From positions 14,524,319 to 14,588,318 of the forward strand of contig NC_049994.1 of assembly GCF_000003815.2 (NCBI RefSeq): 64,000 nt of DNA, given 5' to 3'. The translations under genes and the position numbers were made by a program. The notes beneath the pieces were generated by a model. That model worked only from the letters and a program-made list of their open reading frames with translations. It made no database searches and was not told the origin of the DNA. The stretch is from Branchiostoma floridae. Its lineage: Eukaryota; Chordata; Leptocardii; Amphioxiformes; Branchiostomatidae. Shown here one piece after another: positions 10,301-22,300 of the stretch. Every line of letters starts with the position of its first letter. Position 1 is the stretch's first letter.

Positions 10301-13300
10301 GTCTGGTAAACAAAGGCCAGGTTACGGTCGTATTTGTCTCGTCACGAAAATGCAAATGAGCAAACGCCCGATTTCACGACCACGAAATTGGAATATGACC
10401 TGACGTTGCGACGCCGCACGTGAGTTGCCCAATCCCGGCACGCGAGGAAGCCCAGGACAGCGATCGTGCCCCACGACGTATGTCTCTGATTCTCAAACTG
10501 ACAACATACAATTGACGAATCGCTGGGAAAAATGATGCCCCACGACGTAATGTTATGTCTATGATTCTCAAACTGACAACATACAATAATTGACGAATCG
10601 CTGGGAAAAATGATGCCCCACGACGTATGTCTATGATTCTCAAACTGACAACATACAATTGACGAATCGCTGGGAAAAATGATGCCCCACGACGTATGTC
10701 TATGATTCTCAAACTGACAACATACAATTGACGAATCGCTGGGGAGAATGATGCCCCATGACGTATGTTTATGATTCTCAAACTGACAACATACAATTGA
10801 CGAATCGCTGGGAAAAATGATGCCCCACGACGTATGTCTATGATTCTCAAACTGACAACATACATCAGTTCTGTCATATCTGATTTCACATCTGACAGTG
10901 CTACCGTAATGATGTGAATATGTGACATATGACAATGCGAAGAACTAATTCTGTCATCTGCCCTACTATGATGACCTAAAATATGACCTATGATTTTAAC
11001 ATCTAACATCTGACAATGGTCCTTACAACCAGTATCAGGTTTTTAATCTAACATCTGACATTGGTCCTTACACCAAGTCAGGTTTTTAATCTAACATCTG
11101 ACATTGGTCCTTACACCAAGTCAGGTTTTTAATCTAAGGGTCATCTGACATTGGTCCTTGCGCCATGTCAGATTTTTAAATCAGATTTTAGATTGAAATA
11201 ATCTGACTGTTTGAAGACGAATGTTTGATGTTTGATTCAAAAATCTGACAGTGCTACAAAAAGTGTCAGATGTTAGACTAGAAATCTTACATTGGGAGGA
11301 TGATTGTCAGATGTCAGACAGGAAATCTGACAATGATATGAAAAATGTCAGGTGTTAGATTAAAAAATCTGACATGGCGTAAGGACAAATGTCAGATGTT
11401 AGATTGAAAACCTGACATGGTGTAAGGGCCAATGTCAGATCTTAGATAAAAAATCTGACACCGGTTGGAAGGACCATTGTCAGATGTTACTAGATTTAAA
11501 ATCATAGTAGGGCAGATGACAAAGTTGTCAGTTTGAGAATCATAGACATACGCCGTGGGGCATCATTTTTCCCAGCGATTCGTCAATTGTATGTTGTCAG
11601 TTTGAGAATCATAGACAAACGCCGTGGGGCATCATTTTTCCCAGCGATTCGTCAATTGTATGTTGTCAGTTTGAGAATCATAGACATACGTCGTGGGGCA
11701 TCATTTTTCCCAGCGATTCGTCAATTGTATGTTGTCAGTTTGAGAATCATAGACATACGTCGTGGGGCATCATTTTTCCCAGCGATTCGTCAATTATTGT
11801 ATGTTGTCAGTTTGAGAATCATAGACATAACGTTACGTCGTGGGGCATCATTTTTCCCAGCGATTCGTCAATTGTATGTTGTCAGTTTGAGAATCAGAGA
11901 CATACGTCGTGGGGCACGATCGCTGTCCTGGGCTTCCTCGCGTGCCGGGATTGGGCAACTCACGTTCGGCGTCGCAACGTCAGGTCATATTCCAATTTCG
12001 TGGTCGTGAAATCGGGCGTTTGCTCATTTGCATTTTCGTGACGAGACAAATGCGACCGTAACCGGCCACCATGCCTTAGAGTCTCACCAAATCTTGGGGA
12101 ATCTCGCGGGAGTTGCACTACCCCCTCTAGGAAAAAGGGATAGAACTGCAGTTTCACCAATGTGAATCCAATAAGGATAGGCCAATAATGAATATCTAGC
12201 ATAATTTTTCAGCCAGTATTTAATTCTTCAGGGGGAAATTAAGTATTTTTTGTTGTTGTTGCTGCTACATTTGACATTCTACTTAGCTGAAAAAGTTTTT
12301 CAACCTTTTCTTCAACGTTTTTTTTTCTTTATATTACTCAGGGTAACATATCCCAAACAGCAGAAATTAAACCATATCTGTGTCAATTTCTTCACAAGAG
12401 ATGGTAGGAAAAGCACAAACACTATTTCCTTTGAAGTAAATCAAGGCGATCCTATAGTTCTAGGAAGAGTTCCCAGCTTTGAAGTTAGTGCCTGACCCCT
12501 GAGTCTGACTGTCGGAGAAGATATGTGTCAGTGAGTCTTTAGCTTGATGCCTATGTGACCAGTTCATTTCAGTAAACTAGATTTCCACGAACACATACCT
12601 TTGCCAAATAAACCAGGTTTGTTATGTAGAATGATGTCTGTAGACATAAATGTGTTACTCATTACATTTTATTTTATATGCCAGGAGTTGGTTCATAACA
12701 TTTCGCCATTGCTTATACAAATTAGATCCCTATTTACATAATGATATTAAATTGTATCAAGCATCACTTAAGCTATCAGCATACCAAACATCATGATGAT
12801 CCTTTCATCCCTTCTTGACTTATTCTCTTTCAAAGTACTGGAAACTAAACCGGCTCCTGCAGTTCAAGAAAAGACATTACCGGACCCACACATACACCTC
12901 TTAGTCTCTGCCATCTTTCTCAGTTCCATATGTGTCAAGTTTGAAAGTCCTATCACGAAATGCAGTGGATTTATCAACTTTCCGCATTAATTATGCAAAT
13001 TGTTAATTTATATAATTAGTATCTCATTATGTAAGTTTTTACTTAGGATATCTACATACCAAAAAAAGGCGATCCGTCAACATGGTCATATTTTTCCATT
13101 AATTATGCAAATGAGATCATCATCTGCATAATTAATATGTATAGATATTTCTTTCTTCTCACAAATGTGACAAGTTTGAAAGTCCTATAAAGGAATGCAG
13201 TGGATTTACAAACTTTCCTCATTAATTATGCAAATTAGCTGTCGATTTGCATAATTAGAATTCCATCATGTACGTCTTCCCTGTGGCTATCTACATACCA

Positions 13301-16300
13301 AAAATCATGACGATCTGTCAACACGTTTATATTTTCTCATTAATTATGCAAATGAGGTCTCTATTTGCATAATTAATATGGATTGATTTTTCTCTATTTC
13401 TCATCTATATATGTGACAAGTTTGAAAGTCCTATCATGAAATGCAGCGGATTTATAAACTTTCCTCATTAATTATGCAAATCAGTTGCTGATTTGCATAA
13501 TTAGTATTTCATAATTTGTTACTTGGGCTATCTACATACCAAAAATCGTGATGATTCATCAACACGTTCTCGAGTTATTCTCGTCCAAAGTTTGAAAGGA
13601 AATCGGCGACTGCAGTTCCAAACAAGCTGCTAGGGGGTCCAAACTTATAGTACTTACTCTCTGCCTCAAGGGCTATCTACCACTCAAAAATCATAACCAC
13701 AGCATGTCCAGAACACGAGATATCATATATTGAGGTTCTGCTGCAGTACCTTAGCAAGCCGTTAGGGGGCCCATTATCGAACTTGACCTTCGTTTTCCCG
13801 ACCCCTATCCACCTACCAAATATCATCGGGATCCATCCAAGGCTTCTCGAGTTATACTGTTAACACACAGACAGACAGACTCACAAGCCTAAAACATAAA
13901 CCTTAGCCATTCTGGCAAAGGTAATAAAAGAGTTTTTCTTAGTTTAAAGCATGTATTGTAAAAAAAAAATCACCCATAAGACCAGGGAGAGTCCGGATGT
14001 CATGTACTTATAAAATTGAAAAAAAAAAGCATGATGTTGCAACATATCTTCTTAATTGGCAGGTGGTACAGTTGACTTCTGAAGTGAACCAGGCAGTCCA
14101 AACTGTTTCTGTTGTGTTGCACTAATATGGTTAGCAGGACGTTGTCACTTGAATGCTGTCTGATCAGTGCACATGAAAGTCATTAAAATTTCAAAGTCCA
14201 GTGCACCAATATACTTCTTACCTTTTGCCAATAACAAAAGTGAAAATTGATGAAAGTGAAAATACATAGAAAAATGTCATTCGACTTTCGGGCAAGTGAA
14301 AATCTGGTTCGGGCAAGTAAATTTTTTATGTACTTGCCCGATAGGACAAGTTAATTTTGAAAAACTTGTCTAACCCTGCGTAAGAAGATTAAGGTCTCAT
14401 TGATGAGTTTCTTCTTTCCATAGACTTCTATGTTATAATTTGTGGTTTTCATGGCCGCGTTCATAATGAAACTACGTGAAATTTTCGCAGATTTTTCATT
14501 ATATGTTGAGCACATTAACTGTATGTCGGGGGAAAAAATTGCCAACGTCAAATAGACACTGGTTCTTTTTTTATAGCAATTACAAACTATGATTAGTCAA
14601 TCCCCACAAAAGGCACTTTTTCGCTTTGAGTGTACAACCGTACCACTCAGAACCCAGGACTGTGTACCTCCGACCTAGCGCGTGGCTGCAAAACTTTACT
14701 TGCTAATTTCTTAAGTTACAAACAAGCTTTCATCAATCTAACTTTTGGGATCAGTTCCGCTGGCTAAAAGGCAATTTCTCACCGCTAAAAACATGCGGCC
14801 ATGCAGCCGTTTATTTTTTGGCTCGGATCTCTTTTAGGGTACCCACTCGGAGTAATTATACATCAATGAGACCTTAAGGGGAAAGGTCCTTGCAGTCAAA
14901 TTTATTGCTTAAATACTAAGAAATAAAGCTGACAACTTTACTTGTAACCAACATGTGGGGTGCAGTGTCTCTCTTCAAAGCTCAAAGATAATTCTGCCTA
15001 CTTCCAGACCTTCCTGTGCATCTAAACCTGGGCATGGTGCAGCAACCACCTACTGCTGGGGGGCAGGATGAGGACACCTATATCAAAAAACGGCTCATAG
15101 AACTGGAGAGCAAACTATTCACTGTAGAGGTATTTAGAGACCGTGAACTCTATAAGGAAACACAACAACTCCTCCTGTCACACAAGACTTTCTTGAAGGA
15201 GGCCTTCAAAGGATCGTTCATCCTCCTCCTGACGTTCCTGCGCCAGACTGATGTGGACAGGTTCTACCACAACCACTACAGGGTGGGGGAGGGCAGCCTG
15301 TCTCAACAACTCTCACACATCCTCATCTCAGAACACCTACAGGACAAGGTCAAGGGTGCACAGCTGATGGTGAGGCTCCAGGTGAAGCATGAAGACTATG
15401 TGAGAGTACGAGAAAGACTGGGGCGAGGTGAGAACTACAAGTACAACTTAATCTGGCCCAGTCCTAATTAGTTGAAAGCATTTCAACAGCACCATTTGCA
15501 TTTGCAATCAGACTTACATGGAAACATGTAACATACATGTACGAGGGGCATTCAATAAGTAATGTCCCTGACCCACTTCCAGTTGTCTGATCTAAATAAA
15601 ATTTTGCATGTGTAATGAGTCATATCTCTATGGATTATGTTGCAAAAAACAGCTCTGAAATAATTGTGGTTACTGATTTACTGGTGTTTGAACTGAGTCA
15701 GGTGTGAAATGGACCAGGTGTGAAATGGAGCAAGTTGAGTGTCGCGCAGTGATCCGGTTTTTGTATTTGAAAGGACGCACACCAAAGGGGACTTTTGATG
15801 AAATGAAAAAAACTTATGGTGATGATGCCCCATCATATGACCTTGTAAAACGCTGGCATCCTGAATTCAAACAAGGTCGGAAGTCTGTGGAAACAGCTCC
15901 CAGACCTGGTCGTCCCTCTTCTGCCATTGATGAGGCATCTGTCGGAGGACCAACCTGTGATGTCCTACAAGAACGGTGTCCAGAGCTACATCAAATGATG
16001 GGAGAAATGCAAAACTCTGGGTGGTTCCTATGAAGAGAAAGACTAATAAATGTGCCAAGTTTCATTAATCTCCTGCTATGGGAAATGGGTCAGGGACATT
16101 ACTTATTGAATGCCCCTCGTAAAAGCTGTAATTATAGTAGCTGTAGTTAAGCACTAAATTGCAATTCTTGACAGCTGTAACACAGCACTCTGCCTTTATA
16201 ATGAACAGGACTGGACCACACCACTTCTGTTGACAACCTGTTGGACCTGCCACCCCTTAGTAGACAAGTGGACCACTCCAACCTGCGAGGACTAGACCTG

Positions 16301-19300
16301 GCTGTGATTGGTAGAGACAGAACTGATAGAGATAGGACTGATGGCATCACCAGACAAGTACAGTCAGCTGTACGAACAACTAAGAAGAAATCTCAGCAGC
16401 AGATGGAAGTTAGGCTGAAGACAATGAGGGGGCATCTAGAGACAGCCAGACAAGATACCGAAGCCATGGTGGGCAGTCTGACTAGGGAAGTAACCAGGAT
16501 GAAAGAGGAGGAACAGAAGGCACAGAAAATCCTCCTGGAGCAAAAGCGTGAAATTCAAGAACTACAGGAAAGCAACAGGACTTTAGCAGCTCAAGTAGAG
16601 GAACTAGTGGAAGCTAAGCACACAGCAAAGGGTGGAGGTCCGAGTATTGGTTATAGGAGCGAGACAGACCCTGGAAAGGAGGGAGACCCAGGGAAGGAGG
16701 GAGACCCAGGGAAGGAGGGAGACCCAGGGAAGGAGACAGACCCAGGGAAGGAGGCAGACCCAGGGAAGGAGGGAGACCCAGGGAAGGAGGCAGATCCAGG
16801 GAAGGAGGCAGACCCAGGGAAGGAGGCAGATCCAGGGAAGGAGGCAGATCCAGGGAAGGAGGCAGACCCAGGGAAGGAGGCAGAACTTGGAGAAGACAAG
16901 ATGGAGGCTTCTCACAAGCATGTCAGGTGTGTGAAAATTCAAATAATTGGCAGATGCATGGGGTATCGAGAACAAAGGTCAAAATTTTGATAATGTGTGC
17001 CCTAGCAGCTTTCTAATGTGCTGCAGTGGAAGCTCCGATATCTTGTTATATTTGATTAGAGACATTTCAAATTATTAACATTAAGGTGACCTCTTAACCT
17101 CCTCTAGACAAGAGTCACATGTTGTAAAGTTACAACTGTATAGCAGTATAACGCTCTAAAATGCATTTTGTAGCCTACATAGAGTAATTTACAAAATATA
17201 ACAGGTTCAGTATGAATTCCTACGGAATATTCATCTTTGTGTCAGGAACTGAATCAGCAAGGAAACCACCTCACAAGCTTAATATTTCAACTGTATGTGA
17301 CTAAAAGGTAGACTTAGTTGTTAAACTATTAGCAGTGTTCATTCAAGTGTTGAAAAAGATGAACTCTTATATTGAATCAGATTGTGGGTTTTTATTTTCA
17401 GCAGAATCAACATTCCAAGCAATATCAGCGTGATAAGTAAAGACAAGCTACAGATTTATGACAATGCTTTGCTTGGAAGAGGAGCCTTTAGCTTTGTTGT
17501 AAAAGCAAAGCATGTTGATTTGGGCCTGGATGTTGCAGTCAAACGTGCACGTGTTGACTCCAGGCATGCGGAGACTATGACAGAAGGGTAAGTTTATAAT
17601 CAGATGGATTCGTGAATGTTTTACTGTCATTTTGAAAGATTAATGAAGGGTTGATTATGAGGAATTATTATTATGAGATAATACATTGTATGTTTGATTG
17701 AGAGGTAAAAAAAAAATTTTAAATTACAGAACAATGCATACACAATATTGTTTTTTGGTTGCCTTCCAGTGTCTTGAATCTGAAAGTTACCAGTACTCTG
17801 TATTGACCTGGATTGAATTTTTACTATTTTCTAGACAGGGGAAAATGTTAATACAAGAGGCAGAGATGATGCAGGTTGCAAAATCCCAATTTGTTGTCCA
17901 TTTCTACGGGGTATGTATTGAGCCTACATTCTACTGTCTCATCATGGAGCTGGCTGAGAACGGCAGCCTGAATACCCTGCTGGGGGTGGACATCCCCTGG
18001 CCGCTCAGGTGGAGAATAGCTTTTGAGACAGCAGTGGGGATGAACTATCTCCACAGCCTGGATCCTAGGATTATACACTGCGACTTGAAACCTGCAAACA
18101 TCTTGTTAGATGAAGGCTACCATGTCAAGGTGACAAAAACTGTTGGTTTTATCTGTTAAGTGTGAGCGATCCATTGTAATAACACAACCAATCAGAAAGA
18201 GAATCAGAAAATTGTTGTATGTTATAAAGTGCTTATAGGTTATTGATGTATAATGTCTACTAATGGTGATATGTTATACATAACTAGAAAGGCAAATTAG
18301 TTCCTCATCTGATTCAGCATATTTGGTATCTGTTTATGTTCCACCTATCATAGATTACATGATTGTGTTACATCTATTGAAGTCCAGTTATGGAAAACAA
18401 TGGAATTATACAATTTCCTCATTGATTATGCAAATTAAGTCCTCATTTGCATAAAATGTATATCATTATGCTTAAGCTTCCTGCATGCCTAAAATGATGG
18501 AAATCTGGCGTTCCTTTCTTCAGTTTTCCTATTTAGATTGTGTTGATAAAAATGCCCCTGCAGTTCCAAATTTAAATGTCACACCCCACCAACACACCAA
18601 GTATGATCTTGTTCACAGACACACAATAATATTTCATGGAGGTAAAAAACACCATCATGATGGGATGTTTGCTGACTGTATATCTGCATGCCAAATTTCA
18701 GGTCATTAATGGTCCAAAAACAATATACATGACATTGTTACAGTAGTATTACATAATTTTATCCATAATGACATGTCTATGGATCAAAATATAATAACTT
18801 TTTACAGTCACACCCAGCATCTGACAAGAGTCAGACATGCCAGGCCAGTGTGTATGGTTATTAAGGTACCTCTAATTTTACAGGTTTAAAGCTTATAAGG
18901 GCTTAAATTTAGCTGTAATGTATAATATTGATGATTTTAGTTGTTGACTGTATTTTTATCATAGATCGCAGACTTTGCCCTATCCCATTGGAGGAGCATA
19001 ACCTCAAGTTCCATATCCAATGAGTCATATAAGATATTCGGCACAGTCACACACATACCCCCAGAGTGCTGGGAGGATATCAACCTCAAGCCTGACACTC
19101 CTCGGGATGTGTACAGGTACGCTGTCAATTTTTTAGTATAGTGTTTTGGAATAGTTGCTAATCTTTAACCAAAGATTCACATCATGATGGTTACCGGTAT
19201 GTAATATTATACTATTAGTTCTTTATTGCTTACATTGTATCCGGTATTCTTGCATAGAAGTATAAAGTCACCAACTTGAAGATGAATTTCAAACTGTCAG

Positions 19301-22300
19301 AGCTAGTGGCAGTAAGTCAGAGAAAAGTCAGAGAATTGTGAGGAAATTCACATGAAAAATTGAAACATAAATTTAAAGCAGCATATTAAATATTTCAAGA
19401 TGTTTTGAAATCCATAGTTTGTGGAGGGAATGGAAGTCTGTAGCTATGTCCTTTAAGATACGTGACAATGTAGTACTAAATATATATTGAAGATGACTTT
19501 GAATATCTGGACTTGTTGGCAATCTATGGTGAAATCATATTAATTTTGTGTAACAAACTTTAAGATCTTCTTCCTGTTGCAGTTATGGCATTGTTCTGTG
19601 GGAAATCCTGACACGGAGAGAGCCATTTGAGTGTGAGTCTCTCTCCCGCAGTTGATATTTCATATTTTTAATTTGAAGATCAAGCCCATTACCACAGGCC
19701 TTAAAAGATAAAATTTGTTCCTGAAGTATTCTGATCTTGCAATTTCAATGTCCTGTTCTCCTTTCTCCACATAATTATAGTCATCAAACTACTTGAATTG
19801 GTGAATTGGTACCAAGGAGCTTTGATGAAAGCTCCTTGATTCAAAGGTGCTGCTAATGGCTCAATGTGCATTTCAGGAAAGTTCCTTATGCCCATGTGAT
19901 GATCATATACTGGATTTTCAGATGCCCACAACTCAGGTCTTATACAAATTGCTGTCACCGAAAAGCATGTGAGACCAGATGTGAACCTAATTCCATCAGA
20001 GCCACAAGAGTGTCTGGACATTGCCCGTCTTATGCGCTGGTGCTGGTCTCAGAAGCCTGAGGACAGACCTAGTTTCAAAGGTACATTATGCATCTTAGAA
20101 AAAGAAATGTGACAATTGACTTAATATATATGATTATTCATTTTTATGAATTGAAGTTGAAATATGATAATTTGACATATGGAACTAGGTCTGCTTCACT
20201 GTTGACTGATATTATCTTCAGATTGCAACAGTGCAGTACAAAAATGTACACTCTTAGACGTGTGGAAACCTAGGCAACCTCAAATTCATTGTTTTCACAA
20301 GCTACAAATTATCATCATGTAATAGAATTTATCATATATTACGGCTAGTAACTCTAAGAGGTCTCTTGCACAATATCATAAATGTCTGACTCAATAGTTT
20401 TAAAGTTAACATGATTGCACAAAATTAATATATCTCCCATTGCTCAGATCACTACTTTAAAAAGCAAAATGACACCATGCACAAAGTTGTACCAGCATTT
20501 GGATGGTCAACTTAATGCATGTAACTGTTACTGGTATTGTTGCAGACTGTGTCGACTTCACAGGCCCTATCTACCAAAGGTATAAACAGGAGATTCCTGC
20601 TGCTATAATTGCATTACAGAGTGGATCAACTGATGATGATTCTGCTGTAAGTACAATTCTCAACAAACTTTTGATGTAATGCTTGTACCTTTATTATAAT
20701 CACAGAAAAGGTTACAAAATAATAGAGAGTATTTGATTGCTGGGAACGTTTTGATTTGATTTTAATATGATTTAACCCAGTAACCTATCTTACATTATTG
20801 TTGTCAATTTTTTCCACAGAGGTCGAGATCTGGTGCCTTGTCATCACAGAATAATGAGGACGTGGTGAAGTATTATACCGGTGGGGCTGCTCTACCACAG
20901 TCGACAGGGGAAGAATGGATTGCTCAACCCAAGGGGGACCACAATACTCAAGTTGAAGGTAACAACCCACTGTTCATTTCCATGTTGTCATAAAAAAGGC
21001 AATATGAAGTGTCTTACAAACTTTGAACACAATAGGATGTGATACACATGGGAAATTTGAAAGACTTTAATTAGTTTCAGTTTTGAATCGCTAAAAAGAA
21101 CTGTGATTAATATATCATCTTAATTGGTACTTTTTTTCATTTCAGAATCACAAAAGGTAGTCACCCCTACAGTTTGTGGAAAACTGACTGCCTTTGTCTG
21201 AATTGAACATGTATCACGAGAGATTAAAATTTGTAATTTCACAGTAATAGGATTAATGCTCAAAGACAAAGGATTCTCACAGAATACTTATTATCAGAAG
21301 AGGAGCTACAGAATGCCCATTGATATTTTAAGCTGTGGCAGCCTAGGAACATGCATGTGCTGTCCAATTCTAAATGTAAGACCTTTGTGTGCATTTCCAC
21401 CTACCAGTTGGTACATAATTTTCCAGAGAAACGACTAACTACCAAGGAGCAATCAGGGGACAGTGGTGTCAGGAAGCAGGTCTTGGAACGGCTCCTGGAA
21501 GTTGAATCTGCATTATTTACTGCAGAAGTGCTAAAGGATGCTGACCGCTACAAGGAGATAAGAGAAGTCTTTATGTCATACAAGACACACTTGTTTGAAC
21601 TTATTGGTGAGTGCAGGATAAGTACATGAATGTGAGGGAACGGGTCCCAGAAAAAAATACTGTTTTGTATTGACTATATGAAGCAGTCTTTTCCTCTGCA
21701 CACAACATCAGCAAGGTGGTAGCTAGGCTGGCACAGAATTGAAGTTAGAGCACTCTTTTCATTTACTCCAATTCCTGACACAAAGATTAATGTTAACGTT
21801 TATCTTTCTCATTAAATCATTAGATGGCTATATCATGTAGGGAGACTGTCTTGTGAGGTCAATACATCACTGTCTAATTTTGTTTGAGTTTGGTGTCAGA
21901 AACCGAAAAGCAATTTCCTAGGCCACACCAATTCAATTTCTTGGTTCTCGGATTTCCCGACCCATTTTTTTTCCGATTTGGAAAAAAAAAAAATTATTCC
22001 CAAGAATAACAATATAGGTTTTGCTATCGCAGATCTGTAAAAAAAAACCCATTCGAGGGTACATACTGCTGATAAACCAATCAGAGCTTCCTTTTATTCA
22101 GAACATTGGTATCAAATCAAAAGAAGAGATTCATTGGATAAACCATGCCATGAAAAGCTGAAAACTTGACTTCTAACCTTGTTTTTTGTGTTGTATAAGC
22201 CTCATATGTTCACCCCAGATTTTTTGCAAATTTTTATTTTATTTTTTTTTTCGACCGCCCGCCCCAAAATTTTTCTGAAAAAATCTGAGAACCAAGAAAT

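Noticed and set aside
10342-12009. Long open frames (197, 211 and 158 aa) through the 69-bp arrays, e.g. repeated VCCQFENHRH or LRIIDIRRGASFF units
   Set aside because: The 69-bp unit is a multiple of three, so any open frame extends automatically. They occur on both arms as mirror images of a foldback element and have no splice or homology support.
16604-16975. Open frames opposite and beside the DPGKE array (e.g. LLPWVCLLPWI repeats)
   Set aside because: Shadows of the 18-bp minisatellite. The DPGKE frame is the one that joins in phase to the flanking exons.
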